Assembly (NCBI GenBank): GCA_004535785.1
Contig: SPIB01000001.1
Location: forward strand, 518,523-569,720
Origin: Gammaproteobacteria bacterium LSUCC0112
Lineage (GTDB): Bacteria; Pseudomonadota; Gammaproteobacteria; Pseudomonadales; Pseudohongiellaceae
Length of the DNA: 51,198 nucleotides
Reading direction: 5' to 3'
Shown: positions 44,402 to 51,198 of the stretch, piece after piece
How positions within the stretch are numbered: position 1 is the stretch's first letter
Layout: each line of letters begins with the position of its first letter
Program-made: the position numbers and the translations under genes
Notes under the pieces: model-generated
Databases searched by the model: none
The model's input: only the letters and a program-made list of their open reading frames with translations
What the model was told of the DNA's origin: nothing

Positions 44402-45235
44402 TCAATCCTTGTAGTACACCATCTGGTGCGTGGTCGCCAACAACTCGCCATCGGCTGACCAGATCTCTGCACTCTGATCAAAAAAGCCATTCTGATACAC
44501 CTGAGCCCGCGCACAGCCCAGCACATGCGCGCTGCCGATTTGCGCCAACGTCTGACTATCAGCGTGAAAATACGAGGTCATGGTCACCGTGCCTATCGGC
44601 GTCCAGCGCTGACGGCGAATAAACACGCGCGGGAAAAACACGTCACATAACGACGCCAGCGACGAAAAGTCCAGCGCGCGTGGCGGCTCATCGCGCACCC
44701 ACAAACTGGACTCCGCATGCGGCTGCTCCTGAGGCCCGTCGCGCATGGCCTGATCCAGTGAGACCATACCGCTGATATAACGCAGATCGTAACAATGCGT
44801 GAACGGCGGCTGTTTGCTCCATTGCAAAGGCGACAGCTGATCGGGTGGCGGTAGGTTACCCGGAAAACGCGCATCAACCGCTGACCAGGTGTCACGGCGT
44901 ACTGCAAACACCGCCGTGCACATAGCGACCAGATGTCCTTGCTGAAATGCCTGCACCAGCCAGTGCTGCGTCGAGCGATTGGTACGTACCGGATTGGCAT
45001 CGATTTGCAGGATGTCATCGTTGATCGGCGCGGCAAAATGCACGGTCTGTGAAATTGGCTCGCCCAGCGCCTGTGGGTGCTTGAGCGCAGCATTCAGCAA
45101 CAGCGCTGCGGTGACACCACCAAACGGTCCCACGGCATTGGCATAGGCCGGGTGTGTGCGCGCGGTATAACGACCCGGTGCGGTCTCAGTCAAGGCAATG
45201 GCCTCATCCAATGGATGTGTATTCATGGTGGACAT
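44402..45235 (-). CDS. acyl-CoA thioesterase, double hotdog
   Basis: A 277-residue protein with two hotdog halves (TesB/4HBT_3-like). N-terminal half has YANAVGPFGGVTAALLLNAAL, where the GPFGG region is the acyl-binding helix start, and SQTVHFAAPI. The C-terminal half has PIGTVTMTSYFHAD and the final QSAEIWSADGELLATTHQMVYYKD. Such proteins hydrolyse acyl-CoA esters with loose specificity. GGAG precedes ATG 45235. It follows the AtaL-like gene by 21 bases on the same strand and is probably cotranscribed. Confidence 0.82.
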   Translation of the reverse strand: MSTMNTHPLDEAIALTETAPGRYTARTHPAYANAVGPFGGVTAALLLNAALKHPQALGEPISQTVHFAAPINDDILQIDANPVRTNRSTQHWLVQAFQQGHLVAMCTAVFAVRRDTWSAVDARFPGNLPPPDQLSPLQWSKQPPFTHCYDLRYISGMVSLDQAMRDGPQEQPHAESSLWVRDEPPRALDFSSLASLCDVFFPRVFIRRQRWTPIGTVTMTSYFHADSQTLAQIGSAHVLGCARAQVYQNGFFDQSAEIWSADGELLATTHQMVYYKD

Positions 45236-45256
45236 CTCGTGAAGTCTCCTGCGGGC

Positions 45257-45742
45257 TTAACTGTGCGGGTGTACCCAGCCTTCAGCGATCATTTCAAGCA
45301 GTCTTGTCATCGCTTCGCGGTCATTATCAAGGTAGGCGGATTTCAGGAACTCATCGGCGTCGAGGCCGCCGTGCTCGGAAATAGAGTCGCGGCGGTAACA
45401 GAAGCGCACCGCAAATTGTCCGGGCACTGGCTCTTCAATCGACACCCGGCATTCTGCGTGCATAGGTTGGTGGCGACCATCCACAATCGAGTGGATATGT
45501 TCGTGCGGCGTCAGGGTCACCTCATCACGCAATTGCGTATCGGCAAAACTGATGATGCGCACAAACCGGGTATCGTCAACTGGCTGCAGCGTGCAATCCA
45601 GCCCAGGTGTAAAGTAGCCCGGGTAACGGGCGCGAAACACCAGTGCCTTCCATAAATCAGCACGACTGATGCCGCTGCCAACAGCAGACGCGGTCGGCTT
45701 GATCGGAATCACATGATCAAAATGCAGGAGCGGGCGGATCAA
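45257..45742 (-). CDS. AtaL-like / DUF1857 (SRPBCC-fold) protein
   Basis: A 161-residue protein that reads as a START/SRPBCC-type cavity protein of the DUF1857 group: FDHVIPIKPTASAVGSGI, ISRADLWKALVFRARYP, EVTLTPHEHIHSIVD and a C-terminal helix EAMTRLLEMIAEGWV. TTG at 45742 is the likely start, supported by AAGG eight bases upstream and an in-frame stop just before. The family has no firmly known role in bacteria and binds hydrophobic ligands by analogy. Operon partner of the thioesterase. Confidence 0.65.
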   Translation of the reverse strand: MIRPLLHFDHVIPIKPTASAVGSGISRADLWKALVFRARYPGYFTPGLDCTLQPVDDTRFVRIISFADTQLRDEVTLTPHEHIHSIVDGRHQPMHAECRVSIEEPVPGQFAVRFCYRRDSISEHGGLDADEFLKSAYLDNDREAMTRLLEMIAEGWVHPHS

Positions 45743-45882
45743 ACTTGTTTACCTTTCTACAATAGCTGAAATTGTCCATCAGTCTAACCGGCGACACCGG
45801 AGGCTGTACACCCGCGCTTGCCTTCCGCAATACTTCGTGTAAGTTTTGCTGTTTTTTTACATCAGGGAATCTCCAACACATC

Positions 45883-46311
45883 ATGTCAATCTGGACACGC
45901 CAGCCCAACCTGCAACAAATTGCCGAACACGCCAACAACACGGCGGCCAGTACCTTGGGCATTGAATACACAGAAGTAGGCGATAATTTTTTACGCGGCC
46001 GTATGCCAGTTGATCACCGCACTGTACAACCGTTTGGCATCCTGCATGGCGGGGCCTCCGTGTTATTCGCGGAAACACTGGGCAGCATTGCCGCCAATCA
46101 CTGCCTGCATCAGCCCAACAAAGTGGCGGTGGGTCTGGATATCAATGCCAACCACATCCGACCGGTCGCCAAAGGCTGGGTCATTGGCACGGCAACCGCC
46201 ATCCATATCGGTGCTACCACGCAAGTCTGGGAAATCAGAATTGAAACCGAGCACGGCAAAACCGTGTGCATTTCGCGGCTGACGATGGCCGTGATCAACC
46301 GCGGCGACTGA
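45883..46311 (+). CDS. hotdog-fold thioesterase (YdiI/PaaI type)
   Basis: A 142-residue single hotdog protein. The pattern PFGILHGGASVLFAETLGS (about 48-66) has the HGG loop and the catalytic Glu placed as in YdiI/MenI-type thioesterases, followed by VAVGLDINANHIRPV and a terminal strand CISRLTMAVI. YdiI hydrolyses 1,4-dihydroxynaphthoyl-CoA and other aryl/acyl-CoAs. Neighbouring genes give no menaquinone context, so a general acyl-CoA thioesterase is more cautious. Start ATG 45883; the ribosome site AGGGA is rather far upstream. Divergent from the AtaL-like gene. Confidence 0.83.
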   Translation: MSIWTRQPNLQQIAEHANNTAASTLGIEYTEVGDNFLRGRMPVDHRTVQPFGILHGGASVLFAETLGSIAANHCLHQPNKVAVGLDINANHIRPVAKGWVIGTATAIHIGATTQVWEIRIETEHGKTVCISRLTMAVINRGD

Positions 46312-46320
46312 TGTTTTAGC

Positions 46321-46368
46321 GGGGGAAATGCTGGCCTCGTCAAACCCCTTATTGAAAGCATTTCCCCC
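46321..46368. promoter_or_regulatory. inverted repeat between thioesterase and agcS
   Basis: GGGGGAAATGCT (46321-46332) and AGCATTTCCCCC (46357-46368) form a perfect 12-base stem with a 24-base centre. It may terminate the thioesterase transcript or act in the agcS leader. I do not see the two-aptamer pattern of a glycine riboswitch. Confidence 0.45.
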
Positions 46369-46421
46369 CTCGGTTATTGTTCAGTCTGGTCTCGCGAGTA
46401 ATAACAACACAGGAACTCTTC

Positions 46422-47963
46422 ATGGAAGCCTTCGTCACCACCATCAACAATATTATCTGGAGTCCGGCACTGGTGTTTCTGTGTCTGGGAGCCGGTTTGT
46501 TTTACTCCATCCAGACCCGATTTGCGCAGGTCCGGTTGGTGCGCGAAATGTGGCGACTGTTGTTTCGCAAAAATTCCTCAACGGAAGGCATCTCATCCTT
46601 TCAGGCGTTAGCCGTGTCACTGTCGGGCCGCGTTGGCGTGGGTAATATTGCCGGTGTGGCGGCAGCCATAGGATTTGGGGGACCCGGCGCGGTGTTCTGG
46701 ATGTGGGTGGTTGCTTTCCTCGGCGCCAGCACTGCATACGCGGAATCAACACTGGGCCAGCTCTACAAAGTGGAAGAAGACGGTCAGTATCGCGGCGGTC
46801 CGGCCTATTATTTTGAACGCTGCCTGGGTCAGCGCTGGCTGGCTGTGCTGTTTGCACTCTCCGCCATGATTGCCTGTGGCATGTTCCTGCCCGGCGTGCA
46901 GGCCAATGCGGTGGGTAACGCAGTCACCCAGATCTTTGGTGAAGGCAACATCGTGTCCACGCAGTTTGGCGATGTCGGCACCAACAAGCTGGTGGCCCTG
47001 GCCATTATCCTGATGGTGCTGGCGTTTATTATTTTTGGTGGCATCAAACGTATCGCCAATTTTACCCAGATTGTTGTGCCGTTTATGGCCATCGGCTACA
47101 TCATCATGGCGTTGATAGTCGTGTTCCTGAATTACGATCAAGTGCCAGCAATGCTGGGCATGATCATCGGAGACGCGTTTACGGCGCAGGCTGGATTTGG
47201 CGCGGCGATCGGCTGGGGCGTACGCCGGGGTATTTACTCCAACGAAGCGGGACAAGGTACCGGCCCCCACGCAGCCGCGGCCGCTGAAGTGGATCACCCG
47301 GCACAACAAGGTCTGGTGCAAGCCTTTTCGATTTACGTGGATACCCTTTTTGTCTGCACCGCGACCGCGTTTATGATTCTGATTACCCAGCAATACAACA
47401 TTCAGGGCACACTGCCAGTGGGCGAGTTTATAGTTCAGAATGTGCCGGGCGACACCGTCATCAGTTCAGCTGCATTCACACAAATGGCATTGCAGAGTGT
47501 GTTTGGTGGTTTTGGCCCCGTGTTTGTGGGTATAGCGCTGTTCTTTTTTGCCTTCACCACCATTCTGGCGTATTACTACATCGCAGAAACCAACATCGCT
47601 TACCTGAACCGTTACTTCAAAGCACGTATTCCGATGTCATCATTAAAAGTCGTGCTGATGACCATGGTGGCTTACGGCATGGTCAACAGTGCCGGTTATA
47701 TCTGGACCATCGGTGACATCGGCGTCGGCCTGATGGCGTGGATCAACATCCTCGGCATTCTGATGATATTTTTTGTCGCCAAACCAGCCATCCTGTGTTT
47801 GCGTGACTATGAGACCCAGATGAAAGCCGGTGGCCCCATCGGTTTTGATCCCAAAAGTCTGGGCATCAAAAACGCCACCTTCTGGGAAAAACGTCTCGAG
47901 AAGCAGGTCGATTCGGCGATTGCGGTGGCAGAAGTTCAGTCTAATTCCCATACCAAGCACTGA
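46422..47963 (+). CDS. agcS: alanine/glycine:cation symporter (AGCS family)
   Basis: A 513-residue membrane protein with about eleven helices. The AGCS hallmark is GVRRGIYSNEAGQGTGPHAAAAAEVDHPAQQGL (described here from about residue 267, with the core SNEAGQG), preceded by GRVGVGNIAGVAAAIGFGGPGA, the Na/substrate-binding region. It brings in alanine or glycine with sodium. Start 46422 fixed by AGGA eight bases upstream. The last 23 bases overlap the end of the convergent marC-like gene. Confidence 0.93.
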   Translation: MEAFVTTINNIIWSPALVFLCLGAGLFYSIQTRFAQVRLVREMWRLLFRKNSSTEGISSFQALAVSLSGRVGVGNIAGVAAAIGFGGPGAVFWMWVVAFLGASTAYAESTLGQLYKVEEDGQYRGGPAYYFERCLGQRWLAVLFALSAMIACGMFLPGVQANAVGNAVTQIFGEGNIVSTQFGDVGTNKLVALAIILMVLAFIIFGGIKRIANFTQIVVPFMAIGYIIMALIVVFLNYDQVPAMLGMIIGDAFTAQAGFGAAIGWGVRRGIYSNEAGQGTGPHAAAAAEVDHPAQQGLVQAFSIYVDTLFVCTATAFMILITQQYNIQGTLPVGEFIVQNVPGDTVISSAAFTQMALQSVFGGFGPVFVGIALFFFAFTTILAYYYIAETNIAYLNRYFKARIPMSSLKVVLMTMVAYGMVNSAGYIWTIGDIGVGLMAWINILGILMIFFVAKPAILCLRDYETQMKAGGPIGFDPKSLGIKNATFWEKRLEKQVDSAIAVAEVQSNSHTKH

Positions 47964-48531
47964 AACCATTCAGCAGCATCTGCACGGAAACAGTCACCAG
48001 AATCATGCCCATCAGGCGCTCGATGGCTTTTAAGCCGCGGGCGCCGAGTACTTTGTAGAGTTTTTGCGACGACAGCAGAATCACCGCGGTCACGCCCCAC
48101 GCTCCCATCAAGGCAATCAGCCAGTCTCCACTGCGATCGGGGCCGGTTTCGGCAAGCAACACCAACGTAGCAAGCACCGATGGCCCGGCAATCAACGGCA
48201 TCGCCAGCGGCACTATCAACGGTTCTCCTTCCGCATCGTCGTCACCCATGACCCCGCCACGCGAGGGGAAAATCATGCGAATGGCGATGATCATCAACAC
48301 CAACCCGCCGCCAATCGAAATCGCCTCACGCGAGAGACCCAACAACTTGAGAATGCCGGGGCCGGCAAACAGAAACAGCAGCATCAAGGCCAACGCAATC
48401 AGCAATTCCCGTATCAATATACGCCGTCGCCGCTCGGGCACCACCCGCGACAACACACTCAGAAAAATCGGGATATTGCCTAACGGATCCATGATCAGGA
48501 ATAAGGTGACGGCGGCGGCAAACGTTTCCAT
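47941..48531 (-). CDS. MarC-family membrane protein (YhgN-like)
   Basis: A 196-residue protein with six predicted helices. Family marks: LFLIMDPLGNIPIFLSVL near the N-terminus and PLAMPLIAGPSVLATLVLL after a central acidic loop (GGVMGDDDAEGEP). Length and arrangement match YhgN of E. coli. The name MarC does not imply a proven antibiotic role. Transport function is assumed. Converges with agcS and overlaps its end by 23 bases. Confidence 0.88.
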   Translation of the reverse strand: METFAAAVTLFLIMDPLGNIPIFLSVLSRVVPERRRRILIRELLIALALMLLFLFAGPGILKLLGLSREAISIGGGLVLMIIAIRMIFPSRGGVMGDDDAEGEPLIVPLAMPLIAGPSVLATLVLLAETGPDRSGDWLIALMGAWGVTAVILLSSQKLYKVLGARGLKAIERLMGMILVTVSVQMLLNGFSAWYGN

Positions 48532-48578
48532 AAGGTTTCTCTGATTTTTTAAACTATACCGGTTGATATGCTAACACT

Positions 48579-50224
48579 TTGAACAGGGCAGGCTACATTG
48601 AATGGGATGCCCGACTTCAACCGACCTTTACTGATCTGTCTGTGATCTTTCAGAATGAATTGGCTGGCCAGGCATTTGCAGATATCTGGCAAATAACAAC
48701 ACTGGGCAACCAGGTGTTTTTTCGTGGCGTGCGGGACATCCACGAAACAGCTCCAGGTGAGCTGTTGCTGTCCGTCGCGGATCACGGCGTTGTGCTCGCG
48801 CGATTTAACCCGGATCACCGCTCCTTGGCGGCGAGGTCAGTGCTGGGACAGGAGGCTGGTTTAACGGCTGACAACCTGCTTCTCAGCCGGCTGGGCTCTT
48901 ATAACAACACCCCGGTAGCATCGACCACGGATGTTTTTTTGTGTGGAATAACGACCGGTTTCAAGCGACCGATCTTGACGGTCTGGCTAGCCTGCGGCAG
49001 GCCGACGACATCTTTGCCATCACGCAATTCAGCAACAATACGGTGTGGGCCTATTCGGATCGTCGAGTGTTGTCGCGCCAGCCCGACAGCGACTGGCGCG
49101 AACATGTGATTCAGCCAATGAATCCGGGGCGCATCAACTCATTGGGCGAGTTGGCAGATGGCACGGTCTATCTGTGCGGCATCGGCAATGTCTTGCGCCT
49201 TGACACCGTGCAAGCAGCTGCTGCCAGTATGTCAGCGCCCGGGGTCGCCATGCGCAAGATCATATTGCGCTCGGATGAGGGTGTGGAGAGTAGCCTGGCT
49301 GTCGATGGCAGACATCTCGTCATGCCTGATCGCACATACAGCCTGGCATTTGAATATGCCGCTGATCAATTACCCTCCCCGTTGGCCATGCAGTACCAGA
49401 CGATGCTCAGCGGCCCGTTGAATTTTGACAATGACTGGGATCAATCGACACGACTCAGTTATGCCGACTTGCCCCCCGGATCATACCGATTGCAAATCCG
49501 TGCGCGCAGCGGTAATGGCGAGAGTCGTCAGCCTGTGGCATTTACCTTTGAGGTTCAGCCACAGTGGTACGAAACATCGTGGGCAAAGCTGTTCTGGTTA
49601 TTGCTGGCGTTGAGCACGCTGGCAGCAGCCAGCGCGGGTTTTACCCGGTGGCGACTGGCGCGTTTGCACGCGGATCGCAGACGCTTGCAATACCTGATCC
49701 ATGAACAAACAGCCGAACTCGCGACGGCAAACCGCAAACTCGAGAATATGGCGCATGTGGACGCGTTGACCGGCATCGCCAACCGCCGACAACTGGATCG
49801 ATATCTGCCGGATGCGGCACAACGTTGCATCACAAACAAAAAAGCACTGGGCCTCATCCTCATTGATGTTGACCACTTTAAACAATTTAATGATCAATTC
49901 GGGCACCAACGCGGGGATGAACTGCTACGGCAACTGGCAGATCTGTTGATCCTGTGCCTGCGCCGCACCGACGATATTCTGGCCCGCTATGGCGGTGAGG
50001 AATTTATTGCTGTGCTGCCCGGCGCGGATGCTGATATGGTGCTCGAGGTTGCTGAGCGCATGCGCAGCAGCGTGGAATCGTCTGATCTGGGCATCACGAT
50101 GCCAGCGGGGTTGGTCAGCAAAGTGCCCGACACATTAGAACACGTGCATGAACTGATCGGCGATTCGGACAAACGATTGTACCGGGCCAAGGAGCAAGGC
50201 CGAAACCAGGTTGTCAGCGACTGA
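48579..50224 (+). pseudogene. truncated, frameshifted propeller/Y_Y_Y-GGDEF diguanylate cyclase gene
   Basis: The C-terminal 427 residues read well from 48941: propeller-like strands, a Y_Y_Y domain (about 150-235), one membrane helix (WAKLFWLLLALSTLAAASAG), a coiled coil and a GGDEF domain with ARYGGEEF and an I-site RTDD just before it. Residues needed for cyclic-di-GMP synthesis and product inhibition are present. Upstream, 48579-48940 encodes more propeller (FADIWQITTLGNQVFFRG) in a different frame. Adding one T to the T7 run at 48934-48940 would join them as DVFFVWNNDRF. Even then there is no signal peptide and only a piece of the large propeller usual in this family, since an in-frame stop at 48564 precedes it. 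I call it a decayed or phase-variable sensor. Confidence 0.68.
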
Positions 50225-50308
50225 TGGCAGCACCTGTACAAATTTCCCACGGAAACCAAAGGCTGCTACCATAGCTCCTCTTCTGGAACCGACAAGCCCG
50301 CTTTGAAC

Positions 50309-51198
50309 ATGACTGCAAGGACTTTGCCCGTGCATACACCGTTGGTGGTAGATCTGGATGGCACGCTGATTCACACGGACATGCTCCATGAATCCGCGCT
50401 TAAAGTGCTGCGCGATCATCCCATGAGCACCTTGCTGATTCCGTTGTGGTTAATGCGTGGCAAAGCCGTGCTCAAAGAGCAATTGGCAAAGCGGCTGAAA
50501 TTTGATGCCAGTATCCTGCCTTATAACGAACAATTGTTGCCGTGGTTGCGCGCGCAGAAGTCCGAGGGCCGACAGCTGATCCTGTGTACCGCCTCTGATC
50601 AGAAAATTGCCGAAGCGGTGGCCAGTCATCTGAACCTCTTTGATGACGTCATGGCCAGTGACGGCCAGACCAACCTGTCAGGCATTAACAAAGCCAGCGC
50701 CTTGTCAGAGCGTTTTTATCCCACCGGGTTTGACTATGTTGGCAACTCGCACAAGGACCTGCCGGTCTGGCAACACGCCAACCGTGCCATTGTGGTCAAT
50801 GGCGCACCGGGGCTCGCTGATAAAGCTCGTCAAGTGTGCCAGGTAGACCACGAATTTCCGTCACGCAAAACCAGCCCGTTAACCTGGTTAAAAATGATCC
50901 GGGCGCACCAGTGGCTAAAAAACTTACTCTTGTTTGTGCCCTTGCTGGCAGCACATCAGTTTGACAACGCATCGCTGTTTCCGGTGATGATCATGGCGTT
51001 TTTTGCTTTCAGCTTTTGTGCATCGGCGGTCTACATCACCAATGACCTGCTCGATCTGGAAAGTGATCGCCTGCACCCGCGTAAACGCCGGCGGCCATTC
51101 GCCTCTGGCCTGTTACCTGCCTGGCAAGGCGTGGTGTTGATGCCAGTGTTATTGCTAGCCAGCGTCGTACTGGCGGTGCAAGTGGGCACCGAATTTTT
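50309..51198 (+). CDS. HAD phosphatase-UbiA prenyltransferase fusion (3' end outside window)
   Basis: Open from ATG 50309 to the window edge, 296 codons seen. The N-terminal part (about 1-195) is a HAD-type phosphatase: VVDLDGTLIHTDML with the two catalytic Asp, LCTASDQKIA, and GNSHKDLPVW. After a basic linker (FPSRKTSPLTWLKMIRAHQW) the UbiA prenyltransferase membrane domain begins, with NDLLDLESDRLHPRKRRRP, the prenyl-diphosphate-binding NDxxDxxxD motif. Fusions of this kind occur in polyprenyl-phosphate sugar (decaprenyl-phosphoribose type) and related pathways, where the HAD part removes a phosphate. The exact product is unknown. No strong ribosome site is seen, so the start has some doubt. 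Confidence 0.85.
   Translation, partial: MTARTLPVHTPLVVDLDGTLIHTDMLHESALKVLRDHPMSTLLIPLWLMRGKAVLKEQLAKRLKFDASILPYNEQLLPWLRAQKSEGRQLILCTASDQKIAEAVASHLNLFDDVMASDGQTNLSGINKASALSERFYPTGFDYVGNSHKDLPVWQHANRAIVVNGAPGLADKARQVCQVDHEFPSRKTSPLTWLKMIRAHQWLKNLLLFVPLLAAHQFDNASLFPVMIMAFFAFSFCASAVYITNDLLDLESDRLHPRKRRRPFASGLLPAWQGVVLMPVLLLASVVLAVQVGTEF

Noticed and set aside
46312-46421. Glycine riboswitch before agcS
   Set aside because: Only 110 bases with one dominant stem. The tandem aptamer core was not recognised.

Overview
The window looks like chromosome of a free-living, probably marine, heterotrophic gammaproteobacterium. The evidence is the gene content: a spinster-type MFS carrier, a three-gene pntAA/pntAB/pntB transhydrogenase, a PutA without an N-terminal DNA-binding domain, close YghX and YghU homologues, an AgcS symporter, MarC, DUF6265, and short GGTCGGAG palindromes between genes. 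GC is in the mid-fifties by eye. I cannot name the genus. No rRNA, tRNA, CRISPR array, integrase or transposase was seen.

Layout. 1-2.9 kb: end of a TonB receptor, then a secreted Asp-box protein and a TlpA thioredoxin, translationally linked. 3.0-4.3 kb: MFS carrier. 4.4-4.9 kb: a very small two-gene unit, a double-glycine-leader peptide (bacteriocin/microcin-like) and a small two-TM protein that could be its immunity factor. 5.0-11.0 kb: a full glycerol-type ABC importer operon (glpSTPQUV order). 11.1-14.9 kb: a Tat-exported YghX-like hydrolase and the proton-translocating transhydrogenase. 14.9-19.8 kb: putA preceded by a histidine-kinase-like gene whose phospho-acceptor His is replaced. 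20.0-27.5 kb: a secreted glycerophosphodiesterase-amidase fusion, YghU, a lipoprotein hydrolase, two oxidoreductases and a DUF6265 protein.

27.9-36.4 kb is the most notable part: eight tightly packed co-directional genes encoding FHA protein, MotA/TolQ/ExbB-type channel, second FHA protein, PP2C phosphatase, ExbD-like TM/coiled-coil/DUF2135-like protein, Ser/Thr kinase fused to an FGE-sulfatase domain, a secreted PPC-domain protein, and a membrane-anchored trypsin-like protease with a cytoplasmic FHA domain. Read together it is a phospho-threonine signalling circuit (kinase, phosphatase, three FHA readers) wired to an apparent proton-driven envelope complex and a periplasmic protease. No type VI secretion, Zorya or flagellar genes accompany it, so I treat it as a candidate undescribed trans-envelope system.

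36.4-43.8 kb is a repeat-rich accessory stretch: an aldo/keto reductase, two diverged copies of a ~185-bp palindromic element in opposite orientation, a methyltransferase-HNH nuclease fusion, and three broken genes (PhoD-like remnant, amber-interrupted phosphatase, frameshifted M28 peptidase), with several long palindromes between them. 43.8-51.2 kb returns to ordinary genes (PmtA-like methyltransferase, thioesterases, an AtaL-like protein, AgcS, MarC), a truncated and frameshifted diguanylate cyclase, and the start of a HAD-UbiA prenyltransferase gene that runs off the window.
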